From positions 1 through 61,052 of IMG/VR virus record IMGVR_UViG_3300046780_000585: a stretch of DNA of 61,052 nucleotides; one strand, written 5' to 3'. Position numbers and translations under genes: made by a program. Within the stretch, counting starts at the first letter, position 1; each line of letters opens with the position of its first letter. Positions 1-5,855 of the stretch are shown here, in pieces. The DNA is from a virus. Under the pieces are notes generated by a model. The model did not search any database. It was given only the letters and a program-made list of their open reading frames with translations, and was not told the DNA's origin.

Positions 1-74
1 CAGAGCCTCCATTCATCGTCACCCATGATACGATAACGCTCACGTTTGGTCGACCATGGCTCTCCCCATTGCAT
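1..74 (-). CDS. 5' part of a coiled-coil protein gene spanning the window ends
   Basis: Reads leftwards off base 1. The ATG at 74 has a GGAG ribosome binding site and the frame begins MQWGEPWSTKRERYRIMG. If base 1 is joined to base 61052, the frame continues without a break into the partial gene at 60725-61052, giving 133 residues. That agreement is the best evidence for circularity. It overlaps the other minus-strand frame at 1-514. Function unknown; probably a small coiled-coil accessory protein. Confidence 0.55.
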   Translation of the reverse strand, partial: MQWGEPWSTKRERYRIMGDDEWRL

Positions 75-514
75 TTCACAACTCCCATCCGCAACTTGTT
101 GAACGCCCCCTTAAGCGCCGCTCGCAGCCGTTTGATCTCAGCTTCTTGCTGCTCAATGAGGCTGGCGTAGCTCATGAGCACCGCCCGCAGCCGCTCGATT
201 TCGGCCGCCAGCGCAGCAATATCGCGTTCGTAGGTGGCATTGCGCTCCTGCGAGCGGATCACGTCCTTGTCGGCGCGCAGCCGCTCGATCTCAGCCCGCG
301 CGTCGTCACGCTCATTGTGAAGTTGATCGTGGCCCCGGCAAATGCGTTGGTAATCGGCGCGCAGCCGCTCGATCTCGGCCTCGCGGTTGCCGATCAGCGC
401 GTGCAACAGCGCGTTGGCCTTCATCAGGTCATCGCGTTCGGCCGCCAAGCAGATTGGGCACATTCCATCTGCGACCGCGGCCTCGGATTCCCAATGCGCG
501 TGCCTGCATGGCAT
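1..514 (-). CDS. Coiled-coil protein with repeated EIERLRA heptads, partial at window edge
   Basis: The 171 visible codons start at 514, eight bases after the stop of the upstream gene. The N-terminus has a CPIC zinc-knuckle-like pair. A long helix follows, with the motif AEIERLRA/AEIKRLRA repeated about four times, typical of a coiled coil. There is no catalytic motif. Nearly the same sequence recurs in shortened form at 60535-60686, so the gene is one of a recombining family. The last ~25 codons overlap the frame starting at 74, and this frame may be damaged there. Confidence 0.6.
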   Translation of the reverse strand, partial: MPCRHAHWESEAAVADGMCPICLAAERDDLMKANALLHALIGNREAEIERLRADYQRICRGHDQLHNERDDARAEIERLRADKDVIRSQERNATYERDIAALAAEIERLRAVLMSYASLIEQQEAEIKRLRAALKGAFNKLRMGVVKCNGESHGRPNVSVIVSWVTMNGGS

Positions 515-522
515 TTTGGAAT

Positions 523-732
523 TCAACCCAAATGAACTCTGGCGCGCGGCGCCCAGCACCGATCGACGATCTTTCCGGTCGGGTCGAGCAACCTCACTTC
601 GCCCTGTCGCAAGTCGCGCTTGATCTTATCGAAGACGGGCCGGACTGACGATTCGTCCGGTCCTGTGGCGCGGACCTTGCGGGTATCGGAATAGCGCCCG
701 CCGTGACGATCAACGATCCATGGATTAGACAT
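523..732 (-). CDS. Small hypothetical protein (69 aa)
   Basis: Starts MSNPWIVDRHGG and ends with a charged tail. It lies 12 bases after the preceding gene in the same operon and 8 bases before the next. Basic, soluble, without membrane segment or known motif. Kept because it fits tightly between two credible neighbours. Function unknown. Confidence 0.6.
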   Translation of the reverse strand: MSNPWIVDRHGGRYSDTRKVRATGPDESSVRPVFDKIKRDLRQGEVRLLDPTGKIVDRCWAPRARVHLG

Positions 733-744
733 TCACCGTTACCC

Positions 745-945
745 TCAAGCAAACATCTTGAACAGGATTGCGCTTGTCATCGCCATATTGGTGCCGACCA
801 TCCATTTCAAGACCGTCAAATCGGTTTCGATCTTGCCGGCCCGGTTTTCATAGCCGGCGGCCTCTTCGGCAGCGGCGCGTGCTATCTCGTCCGGCACGTC
901 GCCGGCCCGCAATGCAGCGTAGAGTTTTGCCATCATGACGGTCAT
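745..945 (-). CDS. Small helical membrane-anchored protein (DUF1640-like tail)
   Basis: 66 aa from the ATG at 945, chosen because AAGGAG lies about 12 bases upstream; a longer frame to 1011 lacks this. An amphipathic helix is followed by KIETDLTVLKWMVGTNMA and a short hydrophobic C-terminus. This resembles the C-terminal membrane anchor of the DUF1640/CCDC90 coiled-coil family. Probably an inner-membrane accessory protein; role in infection unknown. Confidence 0.65.
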   Translation of the reverse strand: MTVMMAKLYAALRAGDVPDEIARAAAEEAAGYENRAGKIETDLTVLKWMVGTNMAMTSAILFKMFA

Positions 946-1011
946 TCGAGGTGGTGCTCCTTGGCGCTTCGTGCTGCGCGCCCCGAAGGACGCGCAGAGG
1001 CGAAACGTCAA

Positions 1012-1131
1012 TCAGCGGCAGATTTGCTGCCAGCCATTGCCGTTCCATTCCCAGCGGCAATCGGCGTGCGCCGGGGCCGTAGCCACGGCAAGACCAGCAA
1101 TGATTGACAGCACGGTAAGGATAGTTTTCAT
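1012..1131 (-). CDS. Tiny secreted protein with signal peptide (39 aa)
   Basis: MKTILTVLSIIAGLAVATAP followed by AHA is a textbook Sec signal peptide, with predicted cleavage after AHA. The mature part is only about 16 residues and contains two cysteines and a WEWNGNGWQQ stretch. The start has a GAGGA site and a hairpin leader (1138-1167). Hammerhead ribozyme 1 lies just upstream in the transcript. Probably periplasmic; function unknown. Confidence 0.7.
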   Translation of the reverse strand: MKTILTVLSIIAGLAVATAPAHADCRWEWNGNGWQQICR

Positions 1132-1137
1132 GGTTTA

Positions 1138-1167
1138 GTCCTCGCTTGTGCGCCGCGCCATGCGGCG
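1138..1167 (-). promoter_or_regulatory. Leader hairpin (AUGGC loop) plus GCGAGGAC ribosome binding site
   Basis: On the minus strand CGCCGC-ATGGC-GCGGCG forms a 6-bp hairpin (1151-1167). GCGAGGAC follows at 1145-1138, six bases before the ATG at 1131. One of seven leaders built this way in the operon. Confidence 0.7.
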
Positions 1168-1185
1168 TTCGTTAGAGTCGAAACT

Positions 1186-1247
1186 GGACTCATCAGGCAC
1201 CGCGTCACGGTGCGACCGGCAAGGCCTAGTAGCCGCCGGTTTCGTCC
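1186..1247 (-). ncRNA. Type II hammerhead ribozyme 1
   Basis: 5' to 3' on the minus strand: GGAC (stem II), GAAA, stem III ACCGGC...GCCGGU, cleavage base C, stem I GCACCG-TGACG-CGGTGC, the core CTGATGA, then GTCC closing stem II. All invariant core bases of a hammerhead are present. The order, open at stem II, defines a type II hammerhead. It starts two bases after the stop codon of the gene at 1249-1485 and lies in the leader of the secreted protein at 1012-1131. Predicted to cut the polycistronic mRNA between the two genes. Confidence 0.9.
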
Positions 1248-1248
1248 T

Positions 1249-1485
1249 TCAAGGCGCCGTCGCCGTCTCCAAGCGCGCGAGCCGGTTGTCCAGGCGGCCC
1301 AGTATGTCCTTCACCTGCACCATGTCGCGGGCGAGCCGCAACACCATCTCGGTCAGCACCGTCTGTCCATAGGAAAGCTCGCGCACATTGTGTTCGATGC
1401 TGTCCATCCGTTTTTCAATGTCGTCGAATCGCCTATCCACACGCGCAAATCGTTCACGCAAGAAGTCCAGGACATCATCAGTCAT
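1249..1485 (-). CDS. Small coiled-coil protein (78 aa)
   Basis: Starts MTDDVLDFLRERFARVDRRF and continues as one amphipathic helix with regular I/L/V spacing. It resembles short phage coiled-coil proteins but has no enzymatic motif. The start at 1485 was chosen over an upstream in-frame ATG because GCGAGGAC precedes it. Its stop directly abuts hammerhead ribozyme 1. Function unknown. Confidence 0.65.
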   Translation of the reverse strand: MTDDVLDFLRERFARVDRRFDDIEKRMDSIEHNVRELSYGQTVLTEMVLRLARDMVQVKDILGRLDNRLARLETATAP

Positions 1486-1494
1486 TGTTTTATC

Positions 1495-1528
1495 GTCCTC
1501 GCTTTGTGGGCGCCCGCCAAGGCCGCCC
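1495..1528 (-). promoter_or_regulatory. Leader hairpin (UUGGC loop) plus GCGAGGAC ribosome binding site
   Basis: Minus strand GGGCGGCC-TTGGC-GGGCGCCC (1528-1508) forms a stem with one bulge. GCGAGGAC follows at 1502-1495 and then the ATG at 1485. Same design as the other leaders of the operon. Confidence 0.65.
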
Positions 1529-1601
1529 GGTTCCGGTAATATTGCCCAGAGCGCCATATGGCGCAAGAGCGGCGGCCTCTGTTAAAGTTTAATCATTCCG
1601 T

Positions 1602-1666
1602 CCGCCGGGCCGGCTGCTTCGGTCCTCGCGGCAGCCAAGGGACCTTTAGTCCCGGATGCCCGGCGG
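1602..1666 (-). ncRNA. Possible three-way-junction RNA, unassigned
   Basis: CCGCCGGGC (1602-1610) pairs with GCCCGGCGG (1658-1666). Inside, GGCTGC (1612-1617) pairs with GCAGCC (1631-1636) and GGGAC (1639-1643) with GTCCC (1649-1653), a compact three-helix junction. It lies in a 193-base gap between two small genes. The hammerhead core (CUGANGA and GAAA) is absent on both strands, so its class is unknown. Confidence 0.4.
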
Positions 1667-1673
1667 AAGGATA

Positions 1674-1704
1674 GGGCCGGCCGGGACGCCAATCCCGCCG
1701 GCCC
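1674..1704 (-). promoter_or_regulatory. Strong hairpin with UUGGCG loop
   Basis: GGGCCGGCGGGA-TTGGCG and the matching right arm form 12 pairs with one bulged G, 18 bases after the stop of the gene at 1722-1892. The loop equals that of the leader hairpins. No U-run follows on the minus strand, so it is not a standard intrinsic terminator. Confidence 0.5.
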
Positions 1705-1721
1705 GCCTTGTGTCGCGTCAA

Positions 1722-1892
1722 TTAGTCATCAGTTGCGGCTGGCAGACGTTCTGCTCGCTGGATCAGCCAGATCAGCAAGACAATATAGGCCAGCACGAAT
1801 GGACCTCCGATAGCGGCTGTTAAAAACAAGCCGGCCATTGCCGCGATCGTATACGTCACAATGCGTGCGCTCTTGCCTGAATCATCCGACAT
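1722..1892 (-). CDS. Small two-helix membrane protein (56 aa)
   Basis: From MSDDSGKSARIVTYTIAA the chain runs into two hydrophobic segments separated by GGP, then a basic RAER tail. The start at 1892 follows GCGAGGAAC and leader hairpin 1915-1929. Hammerhead ribozyme 2 lies upstream in the leader. Likely an inner-membrane accessory protein of the early operon; function unknown. Confidence 0.65.
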   Translation of the reverse strand: MSDDSGKSARIVTYTIAAMAGLFLTAAIGGPFVLAYIVLLIWLIQRAERLPAATDD

Positions 1893-1900
1893 TTTGGTTG

Positions 1901-1929
1901 GTTCCTCGCTATATGCCGCGCCATGCGGC
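1901..1929 (-). promoter_or_regulatory. Leader hairpin (AUGGC loop) plus GCGAGGAAC ribosome binding site
   Basis: Minus strand GCCGC-ATGGC-GCGGC (1929-1915) followed by GCGAGGAAC (1909-1901) and the ATG at 1892. Same design as the leader at 1138-1167. Confidence 0.65.
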
Positions 1930-1941
1930 GTTGGGTTTACT

Positions 1942-1996
1942 GGACTCATCAGGCGCCGCGTCACGGCGCGACGGGGGTTAGTTCCCCGTTTCGTCC
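1942..1996 (-). ncRNA. Type II hammerhead ribozyme 2
   Basis: Minus strand order GGAC, GAAA, stem III ACGGGG...CCCCGU, cleavage base C, stem I GCGCCG-TGACG-CGGCGC, core CTGATGA, GTCC. Relative to ribozyme 1 the stem I pair A-T is replaced by G-C and stem III is wholly different, yet both stems still pair. Such compensatory change is strong evidence for an RNA under selection. The 5' part overlaps the last codons and stop of the gene at 1978-2178. Confidence 0.9.
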
Positions 1997-2178
1997 TTGT
2001 GGCTGCGGGCCTCCAGCCACGCCCGCTCGAGTCGCGCGATCATGACGGCGGCACGCTGCAACAGGTCACGCCGCTCGCCCGCCATCGCCGCGCATTGCGT
2101 CTCGATCAGCTCGCGCGATAGCGCCTCAATCTCGGCCTGCGTCGGGGGCGGCGGCATGTTATCGTCGTCCGGTGACAT
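1978..2178 (-). CDS. Small hypothetical helical protein (66 aa)
   Basis: Starts MSPDDDNMPPPPTQAEIEAL and is helical and charged after a proline-rich start. Its last codons (KDETGN and stop) double as the 5' strand of hammerhead ribozyme 2, so cleavage would remove the coding 3' end cleanly. AAGGAC precedes the start. No recognised domain. Confidence 0.65.
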   Translation of the reverse strand: MSPDDDNMPPPPTQAEIEALSRELIETQCAAMAGERRDLLQRAAVMIARLERAWLEARSHKDETGN

Positions 2179-2248
2179 GGCATGGTCCTTCCGTTGGTCT
2201 TGCTGCAGCCAGTCCGGCTCGGTGGTTTTCTAGTGATCGTAGAGCACA

Positions 2249-2449
2249 TCATGCGATCTCGTCCTCGCGAATTAAAAAATTAAGGCTAACGTGCGCACCG
2301 GCCGCGCGGCGTTCCTTCGCCCATTTGATCGCTTGCGCGCGGTCCACAATCTTTGTGAGACCGAAAATGCGGACCTTGAGCTTTTGGCCGTGGCGCCCCA
2401 GCACGATAAACGGGGACGGCGGCGGCGGTGTCGATACATCCCACATCAT
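2249..2449 (-). CDS. Small hypothetical protein (66 aa)
   Basis: Begins MMWDVSTPPPPSP and has a compact C-terminal part with KIVDRAQAIKWAKERR. The start overlaps the stop of the upstream gene (ATGA) with GGAGG ten bases before, indicating translational coupling. No recognised family. Confidence 0.65.
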   Translation of the reverse strand: MMWDVSTPPPPSPFIVLGRHGQKLKVRIFGLTKIVDRAQAIKWAKERRAAGAHVSLNFLIREDEIA

Positions 2450-2673
2450 GCCACACCTCCCGGCGTCACGATGCGCACAAGCTCGCGGCTGTTGGCGCCG
2501 GCAACCGTGAAATTGCGGATGACATAGAGTGGCGAGCAGGGATTGAGATTGAATATCAGTAGCGTATTGCCGGTGCGGTCCGCGTCCTGCTGCGCCAGGG
2601 CGATGATTCGATCGAGCTTGGTTACTTTGTCGTGCGCGCGGTCTATGTGCTTCAATTCAGATTTGCTAGGCAT
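2446..2673 (-). CDS. Small hypothetical protein (75 aa)
   Basis: Start at 2673 (MPSKSELKHIDRAHDKVTKL) chosen for GTGAGGAC upstream. A coiled-coil-like first half is followed by a beta-rich second half. It is the first gene after the shared 37-bp motif at 2748-2784, so it probably heads a transcript. Function unknown. Confidence 0.65.
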   Translation of the reverse strand: MPSKSELKHIDRAHDKVTKLDRIIALAQQDADRTGNTLLIFNLNPCSPLYVIRNFTVAGANSRELVRIVTPGGVA

Positions 2674-2680
2674 TGTCTTG

Positions 2681-2711
2681 GTCCTCACTGTTTGCTGCCC
2701 GGCCATCGGGC
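2681..2711 (-). promoter_or_regulatory. Leader hairpin (AUGGC loop) plus GUGAGGAC ribosome binding site
   Basis: Minus strand GCCCG-ATGGC-CGGGC (2711-2697), then GTGAGGAC (2688-2681), then the ATG at 2673. Stem sequence differs from the other leaders while the loop is kept. Confidence 0.65.
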
Positions 2712-2747
2712 ATGGGTTGATAGTTGCAGAGAACGGAATGCGCGGAT

Positions 2748-2784
2748 ACCGGAAAGATCAGCAAATATCCGCACATTTCCGCAC
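2748..2784 (-). promoter_or_regulatory. 37-bp duplicated motif, candidate early promoter or operator (copy 2)
   Basis: Matches 32 of 37 bases of 4650-4686, including the whole TCCGCACATTTCCGCAC block. Both copies lie about 75 bases upstream of a gene start and read towards it. No clear -35/-10 pair was identified, so it could be an activator or repressor site. Confidence 0.55.
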
Positions 2785-2793
2785 ACGAGGGCG

Positions 2794-3711
2794 TCAGGCC
2801 GCAAGCGATACCGGGGCATTGCCGGCAAGCGCCAGGCCGCGCAGATGATCCGCCGCTGCTTGTGCCTTGCTGCACGCGGTAAAAAACGCGCGGCTGTCGG
2901 ACTTCAGGAGCGCGATCCAGTGCGCGATATAGCCGGCATGGCGTAGATCGCCGTCGAGATCGAATTCAGCGCAGAGGAAAGCCGCGCAGAGTTCCGCCAC
3001 CAGTTCTTCCGCCGCATAGGCCTGGTCACCAAAGCGCTTACCCCATGCCGATTGGCGATCAAGCCGGGACTTGTGCCCGGTCCAATGGCCAAGCTCATGG
3101 AACGCCGTCGAATAGAAGTTATGCGCGTCCTTGAAGGCACCGAATGCCGGCAGTGATATGTAGTCCGTTGACGGCGAGAAGAAAGCTTCGCCAGCACCTT
3201 CCCGGATATCGGCCTGCGTACATGCCATGAACTCGTCGATCGTCGCGTCCCGTTCGTCGCGGTTGCGCGGCGGCTTGCCCGTCGCCGGTGCAATGATCTT
3301 GTCCGGAAGATTCTCGCATTGCGCGACGTTGAAGACCGTATATTCTCGCATCATCGGGATAAGGCGCGGGCCCGCAGGCTCGCCATTGCCTTCGGCTGGT
3401 GTCGGTGCAGTCTTGTCCGTTACCGCCAATTGCTTGACGAAATAGACTTTCGTGCCATGCTCGCCCTTGCGCACGTTGCCGCCAGCGTCCAGTGCTTGTT
3501 TGAATGTCAGGTAGCGCGGGCTCGCATAGCCACGATTGGCCGCCAGCCAAAGCAGGATGACGTTGCAGCCGCTATAGGGGCGGTTTGTTGTGGCGTTGCA
3601 CGGTACGTTATGGCCTGCCGTCGCCGACCACGGCTTGATCCAAGGCGCCGCGCCACGCTCCAACTCTTGGACTATGCGTGCAGAGACTTCCGAATAGAGG
3701 TCGCGTTTCAT
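2794..3711 (-). CDS. ArdC-like anti-restriction / ssDNA-binding protein with zincin domain
   Basis: 305 aa from 3711 (MKRDLYSEVSARIVQELERG). The N-terminal region has the DUF1738/ArdC ssDNA-binding pattern (APWIKPW, then NRPYSGCN). The C-terminal half has HELGHWTGH, the metal-binding motif of the ArdC metallopeptidase-like domain. ArdC proteins protect incoming DNA from restriction on conjugative plasmids. An early-operon place in a phage fits anti-restriction on entry. GCGAGGAC and a leader hairpin precede the start. Confidence 0.85.
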   Translation of the reverse strand: MKRDLYSEVSARIVQELERGAAPWIKPWSATAGHNVPCNATTNRPYSGCNVILLWLAANRGYASPRYLTFKQALDAGGNVRKGEHGTKVYFVKQLAVTDKTAPTPAEGNGEPAGPRLIPMMREYTVFNVAQCENLPDKIIAPATGKPPRNRDERDATIDEFMACTQADIREGAGEAFFSPSTDYISLPAFGAFKDAHNFYSTAFHELGHWTGHKSRLDRQSAWGKRFGDQAYAAEELVAELCAAFLCAEFDLDGDLRHAGYIAHWIALLKSDSRAFFTACSKAQAAADHLRGLALAGNAPVSLAA

Positions 3712-3718
3712 TTTGATT

Positions 3719-3750
3719 GTCCTCGCTGTGTTGCCTCCCGCCAAGGAGGC
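3719..3750 (-). promoter_or_regulatory. Leader hairpin (UUGGCG loop) plus GCGAGGAC ribosome binding site
   Basis: Minus strand GCCTCC-TTGGCG-GGAGGC (3750-3733), ACACA spacer, GCGAGGAC (3726-3719), ATG at 3711. Confidence 0.7.
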
Positions 3751-3801
3751 CGGCTGGATCGCCGATCATGGGCACCGCAAAGGATGCCCATGGGCTGCAA
3801 T

Positions 3802-4026
3802 TCAGCTCACTAGTTCCTTGCATTCCCAGATATGCATTCCAGCATCATTCAGCCGTCGCGCATGATCGGCGCAGCACCAAAACCATGGCGACTCGTTAAA
3901 CTCAATCGCGCGGCCATGGAGCTGCTCAACTCGAGCTTTAGTGCGAATGATGCAAGTCGCTTCATTGGCGTCTGGTGTCGGATTGCCTTGCGCATCAATC
4001 CATTTGATCTGGCAAATCGCTTTCAT
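3802..4026 (-). CDS. Small hypothetical protein (74 aa)
   Basis: Start at 4026, MKAICQIKWIDAQGNPTPDA. Three cysteines and a histidine (CIIRTKA, WCCADH, IWEC) could bind a metal. The leader contains hammerhead ribozyme 3 and a leader hairpin. No recognised family. Confidence 0.65.
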   Translation of the reverse strand: MKAICQIKWIDAQGNPTPDANEATCIIRTKARVEQLHGRAIEFNESPWFWCCADHARRLNDAGMHIWECKELVS

Positions 4027-4029
4027 TTC

Positions 4030-4066
4030 GTCCTCGCTGTGTTGTCGGACACTCGCCAAAGCGCCC
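4030..4066 (-). promoter_or_regulatory. Leader hairpin (UUUGGCGA loop) plus GCGAGGAC ribosome binding site
   Basis: Minus strand GGGCGC...GTGTCC (4066-4047) pairs with two G-U pairs around TTTGGCGA. An ACACA spacer, GCGAGGAC (4037-4030) and the ATG at 4026 follow. Confidence 0.65.
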
Positions 4067-4080
4067 GGGTTGTTGTGTCT

Positions 4081-4133
4081 GGTCTCGTCAGTGGCGGCAT
4101 CACCGCCAGACGGGGCAAAGCCCCGTTTCGACC
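4081..4133 (-). ncRNA. Type II hammerhead ribozyme 3
   Basis: Minus strand order GGTC, GAAA, stem III ACGGGG-CTTTG-CCCCGU, cleavage base C, stem I TGGCGG-TGATG-CCGCCA, core CTGACGA (position 7 tolerates C), GACC closing stem II. All three stems are perfect and none repeats the stem I or II sequence of ribozymes 1 and 2. It begins three bases after the stop of the gene at 4136-4309 and leads the gene at 3802-4026. Confidence 0.9.
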
Positions 4134-4135
4134 TG

Positions 4136-4309
4136 TCACGCGCGATAATCAATCGCACGCGTATAGACGCTGTGTTGCTGCGACGCCCATTTGTCGAGAA
4201 TGATCACTTCGCGATCATATTCAGCCTGCGACAATCGGCCGGACATAAGCCGCGCGTCCAGCCTATCCATCGCACGCTCAACTTGCCGCTCAATCTGGTC
4301 CTCGGTCAT
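4136..4309 (-). CDS. Small SHOCT-like protein (57 aa)
   Basis: MTEDQIERQVERAMDRLDAR, then LMSGRLSQAEYDREV. The G-x-(I/L)-(S/T)-x-x-E/Y pattern resembles the short C-terminal SHOCT oligomerisation domain. Start at 4309 follows AAGGAACG. It sits between its neighbour's stop and hammerhead ribozyme 3. Function unknown. Confidence 0.65.
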   Translation of the reverse strand: MTEDQIERQVERAMDRLDARLMSGRLSQAEYDREVIILDKWASQQHSVYTRAIDYRA

Positions 4310-4321
4310 TTGTTCGTTCCT

Positions 4322-4573
4322 TCACGCCAAGCAATGAATGAGCTGCGAACCACGCGTTTGATTGGTCCCAGCCGGATCAAAGATCATCCCGCAACGGCCG
4401 TAACGATCCAGGACCTCAATCGAGAACCCAATCGCCATCACCTGCAGCAGAGTGTGGCGTGTGATCGTCTTGGTTCCCGCGATGGCGGCAAAAGCTTTTG
4501 CCTTGGCGCAAACGGGATAAGCCGTCTCCGTCCCGTACACCGACTTGATCTGTATCTGGATGCTCTCTGTCAT
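4322..4573 (-). CDS. Small hypothetical protein (83 aa), first gene of the early operon
   Basis: Start at 4573, MTESIQIQIKSVYGTETAYP. The compact fold with KSVYGTETAYP and AKAFAAIAGTKTITRHTL resembles small beta-beta-alpha phage proteins but no family is recognised. ACGAGGAC and leader hairpin 4594-4611 precede it. The 37-bp motif at 4650-4686 lies about 75 bases upstream. Confidence 0.65.
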   Translation of the reverse strand: MTESIQIQIKSVYGTETAYPVCAKAKAFAAIAGTKTITRHTLLQVMAIGFSIEVLDRYGRCGMIFDPAGTNQTRGSQLIHCLA

Positions 4574-4580
4574 TTGTTTG

Positions 4581-4611
4581 GTCCTCGTTTGTTGCCAGGC
4601 GCCAACCCGGC
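4581..4611 (-). promoter_or_regulatory. Leader hairpin (UUGGCG loop) plus ACGAGGAC ribosome binding site
   Basis: Minus strand GCCGGG-TTGGCG-CCTGGC (4611-4594, one G-U pair), AACAA spacer, ACGAGGAC (4588-4581), ATG at 4573. Confidence 0.65.
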
Positions 4612-4649
4612 TTGCAATCAACAATCTATCAAACAAATACAAATGCACA

Positions 4650-4686
4650 ACCGTAAAGATTGGCACAAATCCGCACATTTCCGCAC
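4650..4686 (-). promoter_or_regulatory. 37-bp duplicated motif, candidate early promoter or operator (copy 1)
   Basis: Partner of 2748-2784 (32/37 identical), placed at the same distance from the next gene start. It marks the upstream end of the minus-strand early gene block. Confidence 0.55.
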
Positions 4687-5381
4687 CAAGCAAACAAGAG
4701 CAGGAAAGATTGTTGCTGGGGGAGACAACCTCAATTCAAGCCAGATTAAAGTTAGCAGAGTCGCTCGCCGAGCCGGGAAAAGTTCATAGCATCTGGCAGT
4801 TTTAGTGCCATACGGCCTATTTAGTGCCACGATGGAGCGTTTCCAAAACGGCACAGCCGGCAGGACACTATTGGAATTGGAGCCCTGTTTTGCCGGTGCC
4901 CACAGCACGCGAGTGGGCCGTGAACTGCTAAGCCTCTGATTTTATTGAATTGAGGTAGTCAGGTAGGTTGCGAAGCTGCGGAAATGGCCTCGCAGACGGA
5001 GCAATGGATGTGGTGCGGTCGCCAATAGGATGGCCGCAGGACGCCCTAGGAAGGCCAAGGGTGCGTTTGAATGGACCGGCCGCTACCCTACCCTAGGTCA
5101 TACCGCAAGAACGCGCCCCGCAAGCCATCCCATCGATTTCCGCGAGCTGCGAGCTGCAGCTTTCCTCTAGCCTTGCCATGACGCCACCCCACCCCACCCC
5201 ACCCCAGGCCCCCCCCGGGGGGGACGCTGGCCAGGCCACCCCCATCGATCTTCTATCTCAGTGCCCCCCGCATATCTGTCCGCTGTTTTCCCATTACAAC
5301 CGTTAGTATAGAATTCGACCATGGTTCGCCTTGTTGGTTTTAGAATTTCGATTTTGGGTTTCCCCTATATAGGACTAGACC
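4687..5381 (+). other. Gene-free, GC-rich spacer with simple repeats
   Basis: No convincing coding frame on either strand. Contains four copies of ACCCC in tandem (5186-5205), followed by a C8-G7 run (5209-5223) that is its own inverted repeat. The rest shows no structure I can name. Confidence 0.5.
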
Positions 5382-5582
5382 TTGTCCCGTCCCGAAACCG
5401 CTCCCCTGCCGGGTATGGATTCCGGCGTGGGCGTCGGGACAGAAGTTGTCCCGGCTTTTTTTGTTGTGTTTGTGATGGTTAGTTTATTTTGGGACAATCG
5501 GGACAAAACGGCTGTCCCGATATAAAAAAAACGTAAAAAACCTGAAAAGTTTGCTTGGTATCGGGACACAACCTGTCCCGAT
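5382..5582 (+). repeat. Cluster of TCGGGACA/TGTCCCGA palindromes, candidate origin or initiator sites
   Basis: Three inverted repeats: CGGGACA-N5-TGTCCCG (5435-5453), TCGGGACA-N7-TGTCCCGA (5498-5520) and ATCGGGACA-N5-TGTCCCGAT (5560-5582). Single copies lie at 5382-5395 and 5491-5496. An A-rich stretch (5521-5550) lies between the last two. Repeated palindromes beside AT-rich DNA, next to a RepA-type helicase gene, suggest a replication origin. They could also be operators. Confidence 0.5.
5435..5461 (+). terminator. Possible intrinsic terminator, plus strand
   Basis: CGGGACA-GAAGT-TGTCCCG followed by GC and seven T. It has the right shape, but no plus-strand gene ends nearby, and the same palindrome recurs without T-runs. 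The T-run may be incidental to the repeat cluster. Confidence 0.35.
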
Positions 5583-5855
5583 TTGTGACAGCCAAGAAGG
5601 AGGTTGATTTTGAGGGTTTGGCGGGCCCGAGGCGAGGCGCCGGCGCTGCCGGGAGGTTAGGCATCTCCCGGCGCGAAAGCGGCCGTGCCGTGTCCGCCGA
5701 ATGGGGAGAAACCGCGATGGTATGGATCGCGATTTCTATAACCATCAGAAAGCACCGCGCACGACTGACCATCAAAGTGCGGTGGTTCTGACGCGAAGCC
5801 GGGGGGGCGGGTTAGGGCTCGCCCCTCCACCCCGAAATCTAGGGCGATCCGGGCC

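Noticed and set aside
1722-1745. CTGATGA on the minus strand near the end of the membrane protein gene
   Set aside because: Coding sequence for ATDD-stop; no GAAA or stem I/III partners nearby.
5555-5791. Plus-strand open frame after the palindrome cluster
   Set aside because: It begins inside the repeats, has poor composition and no neighbour on its strand.
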